Assembly (NCBI GenBank): GCA_026002695.1
Contig: BOCB01000006.1
Span: forward strand, 1 to 48,031
DNA from: Synergistales bacterium
GTDB taxonomy: Bacteria > Synergistota > Synergistia > Synergistales > Synergistaceae
Reading direction: 5' to 3'
Length of the DNA stretch: 48,031 nucleotides
Shown: positions 33,792 through 41,656 of the stretch, piece by piece
Position numbering within the stretch: position 1 is the first letter of the stretch
How the letters are laid out: the number at the start of each line of letters is the position of its first letter
The notes under the pieces: model-generated
Told to the model about the DNA's origin: nothing
Seen by the model: only the letters and a program-made list of their open reading frames with translations
The model's database searches: none
Made by a program: the position numbers and the translations under genes

Positions 33792-36461
33792 GTGGAAAAA
33801 TTTGGATTAAGCAGCTCACAAGTTCAGGAATCAAAGGCGAAATACGGCGACAATCGGCTCGTCGAGCGTGAAACCGAGGGATTTTGGGATAAATTCAAGA
33901 GCAACCTCGGAGACCCAATGATTAAAATTCTGTGCGTCGCGCTTATTATCAATGTGGTGTTTTCTATTCTCGGAGCGACGGGGGTAATAAAAGAGGGCGC
34001 GCCGGAATGGTATGAAAGCGTCGGAATCGCCGTCGCAATATTGATTGCCACGTTAGTGTCCACTTTTTCCGAGTACAAGAACGAGAACGCTTTTCAAAAA
34101 TTGCAGGAGGAGGCGTCGCAAATCTTCTGCAAGGTTTTCCGCGACAACCAAATCGTCGAAGTTTCCATAAATGACATCGTGGTCGATGACTGCGTGATGC
34201 TCCAATCGGGCGACAAAGTTCCCGCCGACGGCATCATTGTTCAGGGTGACGTCCGAGTAGACCAGTCCGTGCTCAACGGCGAAGCGAAAGAAGCCCGCAA
34301 GAAGGTAATGCCCGATGATTATGTTGAACAGGACTCATCGATGGACTTCCTGAACGAATACAAGGTGTTTCGCGGCTCCGTGGTATGCGGGGGAGGCGCG
34401 GTAATGTCGGTAACAACGGTTGGCGACAAGTCGGTTTACGGGCAGATCGCGGGAGAATTGCAGCTCGATGACGACAGGGACACTCCTTTGAAGGTCAAGC
34501 TCAGCGATCTCGCAAACGGAATCAGCAAGTTCGGTTACATAGGCGGCGTTCTCATCGCGGTCGCGTTGTTGTTCCAGCGTATAGTAATTCACAACGGATT
34601 CGAGATTGCGCGGATTATCGGCTATTGCTCAAACTGGATGACGATCGTCAACGATGTCATACAGGCGCTCATGCTTGCCGTCATTATTATAGTAATGGCG
34701 GTTCCCGAAGGGCTGCCGCTGATGATTGCCATCGTTTCGGCGCTGAACATGGGGAAAATGCTGAAGGACAACGTATTGGTGCGTAAAACGGCGGGAATCG
34801 AAACGGCGGGCAGTTTGAACATACTCTTCAGCGATAAGACGGGAACCATTACAAAAGGACAGCTTGAAGCCGTCGTTTTCCTTGACGGCGGGGGGAAGGA
34901 ATATAAATCCCATGAGCAGGTAACCGGCGAACTCGGCAAGCTGCTGTCCCTGAGTATCCGTCACAATACAAACGCGATGTTGAGCGGCGAGGGTCAGCAG
35001 CTTAAAGTAATCGGGGGCAACGCGACCGAGCGCGCGATATTGAGTTTCGCCGCCGGGAAAGGCGAGGCCGTAAACGTCGCCGCTGTCAATTCTATTCCGT
35101 TCGACAGCGAAAACAAGTATTCCGCGAGTCAAGTCGAAGGCGATTACAACCTTTCACTTATAAAAGGCGCGCCGGAAAAAATTCTGAGCCGCTGCAAGTA
35201 TTATTACGGAAGCGACGGCAAACGCGCTGAGATAGGAGACGGCGGCGCTGTCGCAGCTAAAATCGACGAGCTCGCGTCAAGGGCGATTCGTGTTTTGGCG
35301 CTGGCGGCAAGCGAGGAAAAAATTGCCGAGGGCGCTCTCCCGGGCGGTGAATGGACGCTTGTAGGCATTATCGGCATTAGGGACGAAGTGCGTCCCGAGT
35401 CGGTTACCGCCATTCGCGAGGTGCGGAACGCCGGTATTCAGGTCGTTATGATAACAGGGGACAGGAAGGATACGGCTGTCGCCATCGCGAAAGAGGCGGG
35501 CTTGCTCAGCGACGCCTCAAGCATCGTCATTACCTCGGACGAACTTGCCAAACTCTCCGACGAGGATTTGAAGAAAAAGATTAAAGATATTCGGGTAATC
35601 GCGAGGGCGCTTCCGAGCGATAAGAGCCGCTTGGTTCGCCTGGCGCAGGAGCTCAATCTTGTTGTCGGCATGACGGGCGACGGCGTAAACGACTCTCCCG
35701 CGCTTAAAGCCGCCGATGTCGGTTTCGCTATGGGCGGCGGTACTGAGGTCGCTAAAGAGGCAAGTGAAATCATCATCATGGACGATAATTTCAGTTCGAT
35801 TGACAAGGCTATTCTGTATGGCCGGACGATCTTCAACAGCATTCGTAAATTTATTATTTTCCAGCTGACCATTAACGTCGCGGCCGTCTTGATTTCGTTC
35901 GTATCGCCTCTGCTCGGCATGGAGAACCCGCTGACCATCACCCAGATACTTTGGGTAAACCTCGTAATGGATACGCTCGCGGCGCTCGCGTTCGGCGGCG
36001 AACCGGCACTGAAACGCTTCATGCAGGAAAAGCCCAAGCGCAGAGATGAGCCCATTGTAAGCAAGTATATGTGGAGCTCGATTTTGACCGGGAGCCTTTT
36101 AACATTCGTTATCAGCTTGGTCTTCCTGCTCTCCGGGTTTGCGCGCGGCGTCTTCCGTGAGGACGCGGACAACAAATTCCTGCTTACGGGTTATTTCGCG
36201 TTCTTTATCTTCACCGCCGTCTTCAACGCTTTTAACGCGCGAACGGATAAGATGAACCTCTTCGACAACATCTCGAAGAACAAGGGCTTTTTGCAAATCG
36301 TTGCGCTGATCGCCGCAGTGCAGGTGCTTATGACGTATCTGGGCGGGGCGGTTCTGAATTGCTTCGGGTTGGTGTGGAATGAATGGGTTTTCGTGCTGGG
36401 GCTGTCTGTCCTCATTATCCCGGTGGATATAGTACGGAAAGTTATAGCGCGGGCAAATTGA
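33792..36461 (+). CDS. Calcium-translocating P-type ATPase, PMCA type
   Basis: Exports Ca2+ across the cytoplasmic membrane at the cost of ATP. The 889-residue protein has an N-terminal cation-ATPase domain, two helices near 40-90, and the actuator motif with NGEAKEARK near 158 (family TGES variant). Next come the ion-binding PEGLPLMIA near 303, phosphorylation site FSDKTGTITKG near 347, KGAPEKIL near 458 and the hinge MTGDGVNDSPALKAADVG near 628. Six further helices end the chain. PEGLP and overall length fit the plasma-membrane-type calcium pumps. GTG 33792 has AGGGGCGAG upstream. It is the first large gene of the Ter locus, suggesting calcium or metal control of the TerD proteins. Confidence 0.93.
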   Translation: MEKFGLSSSQVQESKAKYGDNRLVERETEGFWDKFKSNLGDPMIKILCVALIINVVFSILGATGVIKEGAPEWYESVGIAVAILIATLVSTFSEYKNENAFQKLQEEASQIFCKVFRDNQIVEVSINDIVVDDCVMLQSGDKVPADGIIVQGDVRVDQSVLNGEAKEARKKVMPDDYVEQDSSMDFLNEYKVFRGSVVCGGGAVMSVTTVGDKSVYGQIAGELQLDDDRDTPLKVKLSDLANGISKFGYIGGVLIAVALLFQRIVIHNGFEIARIIGYCSNWMTIVNDVIQALMLAVIIIVMAVPEGLPLMIAIVSALNMGKMLKDNVLVRKTAGIETAGSLNILFSDKTGTITKGQLEAVVFLDGGGKEYKSHEQVTGELGKLLSLSIRHNTNAMLSGEGQQLKVIGGNATERAILSFAAGKGEAVNVAAVNSIPFDSENKYSASQVEGDYNLSLIKGAPEKILSRCKYYYGSDGKRAEIGDGGAVAAKIDELASRAIRVLALAASEEKIAEGALPGGEWTLVGIIGIRDEVRPESVTAIREVRNAGIQVVMITGDRKDTAVAIAKEAGLLSDASSIVITSDELAKLSDEDLKKKIKDIRVIARALPSDKSRLVRLAQELNLVVGMTGDGVNDSPALKAADVGFAMGGGTEVAKEASEIIIMDDNFSSIDKAILYGRTIFNSIRKFIIFQLTINVAAVLISFVSPLLGMENPLTITQILWVNLVMDTLAALAFGGEPALKRFMQEKPKRRDEPIVSKYMWSSILTGSLLTFVISLVFLLSGFARGVFREDADNKFLLTGYFAFFIFTAVFNAFNARTDKMNLFDNISKNKGFLQIVALIAAVQVLMTYLGGAVLNCFGLVWNEWVFVLGLSVLIIPVDIVRKVIARAN

Positions 36462-36548
36462 CGTCATCCCCCTGCGGCGAATGTTCCTTATTAAAATCCG
36501 GCGGCAGTAAGATTTTCACGCCGCTTTACAGAAGGCAGGTAAGTACCG

Positions 36549-37688
36549 ATGGTTGAAATACAGCGTGGATTTAGGTGTAAAATAGATGACCACTTCAATT
36601 CCGCGTCTGAAATAACAGTCGCTATATCCGTCTCAGGCCGCAGCGAGTACGATTCTTGTTGTTTCGGCGTGGACTCCGCGGATATACTTTCTGATGACAG
36701 CTATATGGTGTTCTTCAACCAAACCGCGTCGCCCAACAGAGAAATTGTTCTCAGCGGCAGCGGGGCTAATACCTCATATAGCGCAAATCTTTCCAAATTA
36801 CCCGGAAAGATACAAAAATTGGTATTTACGGTCAGTATTGACGGCGACGGAGTTATGAGCCAAATAAGTCAATTCCGCGTAAAACTGTCCCAAGGCGGCA
36901 AATCAATCGCGTTAAATCTCGACGGCTCAAACTTTCAAAACGAAAAAGCAATTATCGCGATTGAGTTATACAAAAAAGATGTATGGAGGCTCAATGCGGT
37001 AGCGAGCGGTTTTAACGGCGGGCTTTCGGAATTGCTGAAACACTACGGCGGAACGGAAGCAGCACCGCCGCCGCCGAATAAACCGGCTTCGCAGACGAAA
37101 GTCGAACTCCGCAAAGGACAAAAGGTAAATCTCTCAAAGAGCGCTGTTTCGGGAGAGATACTCATTAATCTGAACTGGACGCAAGGCATGGAGAAAAAAG
37201 GTTTTTTCGGCGGCACAAAAACGCAGTCCATAGACCTTGACTTGGGTGCGTTCGTTGAGCTGACAGATGGGACAAAACACGTTGTTCAAGCTCTCGGAAA
37301 TTCGTTTGGCAGCTTGCAATCCGCGCCTTATGTTGCTCTCGACGGCGACGACCGTTCCGGTTCTTCAAGCGGAGGCGAAAACATCCGCGTAAACGGCAGG
37401 CAATTCAGCAACATCAGACGTATGCTCGTGTATACCTTTATTTATGAGGGCGCCGCGAATTGGTCTCAGGCGAATGGCGTTGTCACGGTCAAGTACCCCG
37501 GCGGTGATGAGCTTGCGGTTCGTTTGGATGAATACAGCGCCTCTCAAAAAATGTGCGCTATCGCTGAAATTGCAAACGTCAGCGGGACAATCTCCGTTGA
37601 GAAGCTCATTCGTTTTTTCAATAGCCATCCGGAGATGGACAAAGCGTTTGGGTGGGGATTCAAATGGGTATCCGGGTCGAAAGACTAA
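36549..37688 (+). CDS. terA: TerA-like protein, two TerD-type domains
   Basis: A 379-residue cytoplasmic protein of the tellurite-resistance/stress family. Domain 1 (about 1-165) is a divergent TerD fold (VEIQRGFRCKIDDHF, NFQNEKAIIAIELYKKD). A proline-rich linker (APPPPNKP) leads to domain 2 (about 185-379), which resembles TerA: GQKVNLSKSAVSGEILINL, SIDLDLGAFVEL, DGDDRSG and the C-terminal EMDKAFGWGFKWV. Asp-rich loops could bind Ca2+ as in TerD. It ends in a TAA, after which the same frame continues into a vWA-like tail (37689-37889). It follows the calcium pump by 87 bases. Confidence 0.82.
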   Translation: MVEIQRGFRCKIDDHFNSASEITVAISVSGRSEYDSCCFGVDSADILSDDSYMVFFNQTASPNREIVLSGSGANTSYSANLSKLPGKIQKLVFTVSIDGDGVMSQISQFRVKLSQGGKSIALNLDGSNFQNEKAIIAIELYKKDVWRLNAVASGFNGGLSELLKHYGGTEAAPPPPNKPASQTKVELRKGQKVNLSKSAVSGEILINLNWTQGMEKKGFFGGTKTQSIDLDLGAFVELTDGTKHVVQALGNSFGSLQSAPYVALDGDDRSGSSSGGENIRVNGRQFSNIRRMLVYTFIYEGAANWSQANGVVTVKYPGGDELAVRLDEYSASQKMCAIAEIANVSGTISVEKLIRFFNSHPEMDKAFGWGFKWVSGSKD

Positions 37689-37889
37689 TCCGACCATCCT
37701 GTTTTTTTGCAGTTCATCGGAATCGGCGGCTATCATTACGGCGTGTTGGAGGATTTGGACACAATGGCCGGGCGCAGGGCGGACAACGCGAATTTCTTTG
37801 CGCTCGACGATATCGACCGGATCGACAACACGGAATTGTATTCGAGGATGTTGGGCGAGTTCCCGCTATGGCTGAAAGAAGCCAAGTGA
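37689..37889 (+). pseudogene. vWA-domain (TerF-like) C-terminal remnant
   Basis: Directly after the TAA of the TerA-like gene, in the same frame, 66 codons encode SDHPVFLQFIGIGGYHYGVL, then LEDLDTMAGRRADNANFF and a tail ending FPLWLKEAK. From memory this matches the last third of the vWA domain of TerF-type proteins (QFVGIG, then LDxLxGRxVDNAxFF, then EFPxWL). The first two thirds, including the metal-binding DxSxS, are absent. A TTG at 37707 could start it, but no ribosome binding site is apparent. It is best read as the remnant of a deleted vWA gene or of a fusion cut by a stop codon. Confidence 0.65.
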
Positions 37890-37892
37890 TTG

Positions 37893-37922
37893 GGGATACT
37901 CAAATAAGGGTAACGATAAAAA
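37893..37922. repeat. Leader repeat GGGATACTCAAATAA plus inverted MITE fragment
   Basis: GGGATACTCAAATAA (37893-37907) is repeated at 39970-39984, in both cases ahead of GGAGGCGAAACGAATGGCAA at a TerD-family start. Directly after it, AGGGTAACGATAAAAACTT is the reverse complement of the MITE core, so a fragment of that element has inserted in this leader but not in the other. Confidence 0.7.
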
Positions 37923-37948
37923 CTTAATTCAATCAGGAGGCGAAACGA

Positions 37949-38527
37949 ATGGCAATCAATCTCTCAAAAGGTCAGAAAATCGACCTGACCAAGACAAATC
38001 CCGGACTGAACAAAATCCTCGTCGGGCTCGGGTGGGACGTGAACAAGTATGACGGAGGCGCGCAATTCGACCTCGACGCCGCGGCATTCCTGCTCGGCGA
38101 GAACGGCAAAGCGGTTTCGGACGCGGATTTCGTGTTCTACAACAACAAAGAGCACGCGAGCGGCGCTGTCATCTACGGCGGCGACAACCGTACCGGCGAG
38201 GGCGAGGGCGATGACGAGACACTGAAAGTAGATCTGTCCAAAATCCCGGCGTCCGTCGCGAAAGTGGACTTCACGGTTACTATCGACCAAGCCGAAGAGC
38301 GCAACCAGAATTTCGGACAGGTTGATCACGCCTACATTCGCGTTGTGAATGACGGCGACGGGACTGAATTGCTGCGTTACGACCTCGGCGAGGATTACTC
38401 CACGGAAAAATCCGTCGTTGTCGCGCAGTTATACCGCAACGGCGCGGAGTGGAAGTTCAGCGCTGTCGGCAGCGGCTTTACCGGAGGATTGGCGGCGCTT
38501 TGCGCTAACTACGGACTCAACGCATAA
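37949..38527 (+). CDS. terD: TerD family protein (first tandem copy)
   Basis: A 192-residue Ca2+-binding stress protein of the TerD/TerE family. It carries the family signature from GQKIDLTKTNPGLNKILVGL through LGWDVNKYDGG and FDLDAAAFLL, with acidic residues that ligate calcium. GDNRTGEGEGDDETLKVDL is near residues 76-94, and SGFTGGLAALCANYG closes the fold. AGGAGG lies 9 bases ahead of ATG 37949. The next gene, 13 bases downstream, is a close paralogue with roughly two-thirds identical residues by eye, so the pair arose by tandem duplication. Confidence 0.93.
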   Translation: MAINLSKGQKIDLTKTNPGLNKILVGLGWDVNKYDGGAQFDLDAAAFLLGENGKAVSDADFVFYNNKEHASGAVIYGGDNRTGEGEGDDETLKVDLSKIPASVAKVDFTVTIDQAEERNQNFGQVDHAYIRVVNDGDGTELLRYDLGEDYSTEKSVVVAQLYRNGAEWKFSAVGSGFTGGLAALCANYGLNA

Positions 38528-38540
38528 GGAGGAATATATA

Positions 38541-39119
38541 ATGGCGATCTCGCTGCAAAAGGGACAGAAGGTAGATCTCACAAAGGGCAACGCGGGACTC
38601 ACTAAAATCCTGATCGGTCTTGGCTGGGACACCAACAAGTACGACGGCGGAGCGGATTTCGACCTCGATGCGGCGGCGTTTCTGCTCGCCGAAAACGGCA
38701 AGGTCAAGTCGGATGCCGATTTCGTGTTCTACAGCAACCTGAAACACGCGAGCGGCGCGGTCGTGCATACGGGAGACAATCTCACAGGCGAAGGTGAGGG
38801 CGATGACGAAGCTATCAAAGTCGACCTGTCAAAAATCCCGGCGGATGTCGCGAAGATTGACTTTACCGTAACTATTTACGACGCTGAAGCCCGTAAACAG
38901 AACTTCGGCATGGTTTCCAACGCTTTTATCCGCGTCGTGAACGAAGGAAACGGGCAGGAACTTATCCGCTATGACCTCGGCGAGGATTATTCGGTTGAAA
39001 CGGCCGTGGTTGTCGCCGAGATTTACCGCAATGCCGGCGAGTGGAAATTCAACGCTATCGGCAGCGGATTCTCCGGAGGGCTTCGCGCTTTGTGTCAGAA
39101 CTTTGGCGTAAACGTATAG
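38541..39119 (+). CDS. terD: TerD family protein (second tandem copy)
   Basis: A 192-residue paralogue of the preceding protein with the same motifs: GQKVDLTKGNAGLTKILIGL, LGWDTNKYDGG, FDLDAAAFLL and GDNLTGEGEGDDEAIKVDL, ending SGFSGGLRALCQNFGVNV. ATG 38541 follows AGGAGG; the long upstream extension of the frame (from 38349) lies within the first copy and is not real. Differences are concentrated in surface loops (for example VFYSNLKHASGAVVHT against VFYNNKEHASGAVIYG), as expected for retained duplicates. A hairpin follows the stop. Confidence 0.93.
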   Translation: MAISLQKGQKVDLTKGNAGLTKILIGLGWDTNKYDGGADFDLDAAAFLLAENGKVKSDADFVFYSNLKHASGAVVHTGDNLTGEGEGDDEAIKVDLSKIPADVAKIDFTVTIYDAEARKQNFGMVSNAFIRVVNEGNGQELIRYDLGEDYSVETAVVVAEIYRNAGEWKFNAIGSGFSGGLRALCQNFGVNV

Positions 39120-39134
39120 ATAGCCTGAGCATAA

Positions 39135-39166
39135 CACCGGGATTGCGGCAATACGGCGTCCCGGTG
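39135..39166. terminator. Hairpin after the TerD pair
   Basis: CACCGGGA (39135-39142) pairs with TCCCGGTG (39159-39166). No T-run follows, so it may act as an attenuator or mRNA end rather than as a strong terminator. Confidence 0.5.
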
Positions 39167-39239
39167 AATAAAATGAAGGCGCGTTGAACGGCAGCGGAAC
39201 GATGCGGATTCCATTGGAACGCGGAGGAGGAAATAGTGC

Positions 39240-39926
39240 TTGAATAATAATTACGAAATACTGTATCAGGGTGCTTTCCCTATAATTAAATATCGCCTCC
39301 GTCAGGGGGAAAAGCTGAAAGCCGAAGCGGATGCCATGATAGCCATGTCAGCCAATGTCGAGGTTACCGGCGGCGTGGAGGGAGGCTTTCTGCGCGGTCT
39401 TACGCGAATGCTCTCGGGCGAGAAATTCTTCTTCCAATACCTCTCCTCACAGCGCGGCGAGGGAGAAGTGCTGCTCGGTCACGCTTTGCCCGGAGGCATT
39501 GTCGATGTTGAGCTTGACGGTTCGTATGGGCTGCGGGTTCAAAAGGACGGCTTTCTTGCCGCGACTGAAGGCGTTGAAGTAAATACGCAGATGCAAAATC
39601 TCATGCAGGGAATGTTCGGCGGCGAAGGATTCTTCATACTCAATGTGTCCGGCAAGGGTACTGTGTTCCTCAGCAGTTATGGCGCGATTCACGCAATTAA
39701 CCTCGGACAGGGTGAGGAAGTAATTGTGGATAACGGACATCTGGTCGCTTGGGCTGATTATATGCAATACCAAATAGTAAAAGCATCAAACGGGTGGATA
39801 AACAGCTTTATGTCCGGAGAGTGCCTTGTCTGCCGCTTTAAGGGGCCCGGGATAATATTGATACAGACCCGCAAACCGGAGGGACTGAAAGGATTTATCG
39901 GCAAGATGGGGTTTAAGCTGAATTAA
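39240..39926 (+). CDS. TIGR00266/AIM24 family protein
   Basis: A 228-residue protein of the AIM24 family, a beta-rich trimeric fold of unknown biochemical role that is common in Ter loci. Landmarks are YEILYQGAFPIIKYRLRQGE at the start, MIAMSANVEV near 32, GGFLRGLTRMLSGEKFFFQ near 45-63, GEGFFILNVSGKGTVFLSSY near 127, and VDNGHLVAWADYMQYQI near 162. The start is TTG 39240, with GGAGGAGG about 9 bases upstream; the GTG four bases earlier meets a stop after three codons. A 14-bp hairpin separates it from the next TerD gene. Confidence 0.9.
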   Translation: MNNNYEILYQGAFPIIKYRLRQGEKLKAEADAMIAMSANVEVTGGVEGGFLRGLTRMLSGEKFFFQYLSSQRGEGEVLLGHALPGGIVDVELDGSYGLRVQKDGFLAATEGVEVNTQMQNLMQGMFGGEGFFILNVSGKGTVFLSSYGAIHAINLGQGEEVIVDNGHLVAWADYMQYQIVKASNGWINSFMSGECLVCRFKGPGIILIQTRKPEGLKGFIGKMGFKLN

Positions 39927-39931
39927 GCTGT

Positions 39932-39968
39932 ACGGGGCAGGCGCGCTTGTTATACGCGCCTGCCCCGT
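39932..39968. promoter_or_regulatory. Perfect 14-bp hairpin between AIM24-like and TerD genes
   Basis: ACGGGGCAGGCGCG (39932-39945) pairs exactly with CGCGCCTGCCCCGT (39955-39968) around 9 bases. With no T-tract after it, it may set relative expression within the operon or stabilise mRNA ends. Confidence 0.65.
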
Positions 39969-40004
39969 AGGGATACTCAAATAATTTATTTGGAGGCGAA
40001 ACGA

Positions 40005-40586
40005 ATGGCAATCAACCTTGAAAAAGGACAGAAAATTTCTCTTGAAAAAGAGGCCGGCAAAGCGCTGAACAAAGTCGTGATGGGGCTTGGATGGGACGTG
40101 GCAAAAAAGAAGGGGTTTCTCGGCTTCGGCGGCGGCAGCGGCAGCATTGACCTTGACGCGTCCTGCGTCATGTTCGGAGAGGGCAAGGCGTGCCTCGATA
40201 CGGTTTGGTTCAGGCAGCTCAAAAGCAAGGACGGCAGCGTGGTTCACACCGGGGATAACCTGACCGGCGAAGGAGAGGGAGACGACGAGCGGATAATAGT
40301 CGACCTCGCTCACGTTCCGGCGGCTGTTACCGCGCTCGTCTTTACGGTCAACAGTTTTACGGGGCAGAATTTCAAGCAAGTCGAGAACGCGTTTTGCCGC
40401 ATAGTCGACAGTTCGACGAACGCCGAGATCGCGAAGTATAACCTCAGCGGAGGCACGGACGCCACGGCGATGGTGATGGCCAAGGTTTACAGGCACAACG
40501 GCGAATGGAAGATGCACGCGATCGGGGAGCAGGCGTCAGGCAAGACTTTTAAGGATCTGATGCCGGTTATCGAACGCTTTTTGTAG
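40005..40586 (+). CDS. TerD family protein (TerX/TerZ-like)
   Basis: A 193-residue TerD-fold protein, more divergent than the tandem pair. It begins MAINLEKGQKISLEKEAGKA and has MGLGWDVAKKKGFLGFGGG with SIDLDASCVMF, in which a Gly-rich loop is inserted between the two acidic segments, as in TerX/TerZ. The calcium-site motif GDNLTGEGEGDDERIIVDL is intact near residue 78. The leader (GGGATACTCAAATAA and GGAGGCGAAACGA) is the same as that of the TerD gene at 37949, indicating duplication with regulatory sequence. ATG 40005 is chosen over the upstream in-frame ATG 39990, which lies before the ribosome binding site. Confidence 0.9.
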   Translation: MAINLEKGQKISLEKEAGKALNKVVMGLGWDVAKKKGFLGFGGGSGSIDLDASCVMFGEGKACLDTVWFRQLKSKDGSVVHTGDNLTGEGEGDDERIIVDLAHVPAAVTALVFTVNSFTGQNFKQVENAFCRIVDSSTNAEIAKYNLSGGTDATAMVMAKVYRHNGEWKMHAIGEQASGKTFKDLMPVIERFL

Positions 40587-40660
40587 CGTTAGAGAGGGTT
40601 GTATGCGGAAGTTCCTTTATCTTTACATCTGTCGAGACGCCCGTGGTACCGGAGTAAATT

Positions 40661-41656
40661 GTGAAAGCAAACCTTAAAATAGCCTTACGGGACAGTAAAA
40701 CGGCTACTCGTTCGTATGTCGTAATGAATCCGCTGCTCGGCAAACACCTGCAATCAACGCCAAGCGCGGTGCTTGCGTATTTTCGGCAGCTCGCCGAACA
40801 AGTTGCGGCCACTTGTCAGGGCGAACGAGTATTAGTCATAGGTTTCGCTGAAACCGCGACTGCGGTCGGCGCGGCGGTAGCCTCCGCGATAGAGGGCGCG
40901 GTGTATGTCCATACTACCCGTGAAAATATGCCGAGCGGGAATCTCGTCGCTGAGTTTTTGGAAGAACACAGCCACGCGCGGAATCAAGCGTTTTTCCTCC
41001 GCGATAATTATTGCGGCTTGAGTAAATATGACCGCATTGTCTTTGTCGAAGACGAAATTACGACAGGCAAGACGATATTGAATTTCTTGCGCAATATCGA
41101 CTATCACGGCAAAATCACGGTTTCAGCGCTGGTGTTCAACGGCTTTGACGGCGGCGCTTTCGCGGATTATGAGGCTCGCTTCTGCTGCGTTCAGAGCTTG
41201 GACGGCGTTCGCAGGCTCGAGTATCCCGCCCTGCCCAATCCGCGATTGGGAGTGGATTTTGATAATTACGCGGAAAAGTGCCGTGAATTGGCGTCTGCGG
41301 TTATTTTCGCGATTACGGGTATGGCGGGGAAAAACATCCTTGTTCTCGGAACGGAGGAGTTTATGTATCCGGCTATTATCCTCGGAAGCGAATTGGAGAA
41401 AATCGCGGCAAGCGTAGTAACGCATTCGACTACGCGCACCCCCCTATTGCCTAAGGACGACGGGAGCTATCCCATCCGCTCCCGAACTGAGTTCGGGAGC
41501 GTTTACGACGCGGATAGAATTACATATCTGTACAATCTCGACATGTATGAAATAGTTATCGTGCTGACGGATTCGGCGGACTGCGGCGAGGGCATAATAA
41601 ACGCGCTCCGCGCCGCGGGGAATATGAGCGTTTATTATGTGAGGGTCGGCGCGTGA
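40661..41656 (+). CDS. Ter-associated phosphoribosyltransferase with TRSP domain
   Basis: A 331-residue protein with an N-terminal type I phosphoribosyltransferase fold and a C-terminal TRSP domain. The PRPP-binding motif is FVEDEITTGKTILNF near residues 128-142. Other visible segments are VIGFAETATAVGAAVA near 59 and, in the TRSP part, LGTEEFMYPAIILGSELE near 228. In published comparative analysis of Ter loci, this gene with StiP and a HAD phosphatase is proposed to make a nucleoside-like metabolite. GTG 40661 follows GGAG; the stop overlaps the next start (GTGA), showing coupling. The actual substrate base is unknown. Confidence 0.85.
   Translation: MKANLKIALRDSKTATRSYVVMNPLLGKHLQSTPSAVLAYFRQLAEQVAATCQGERVLVIGFAETATAVGAAVASAIEGAVYVHTTRENMPSGNLVAEFLEEHSHARNQAFFLRDNYCGLSKYDRIVFVEDEITTGKTILNFLRNIDYHGKITVSALVFNGFDGGAFADYEARFCCVQSLDGVRRLEYPALPNPRLGVDFDNYAEKCRELASAVIFAITGMAGKNILVLGTEEFMYPAIILGSELEKIAASVVTHSTTRTPLLPKDDGSYPIRSRTEFGSVYDADRITYLYNLDMYEIVIVLTDSADCGEGIINALRAAGNMSVYYVRVGA

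Noticed and set aside
36549..40586. Calling the locus a tellurite-resistance determinant by phenotype
   Set aside because: TerC and TerB are not seen here, and TerD-family proteins serve general stress and phage-related roles; resistance cannot be read from sequence.
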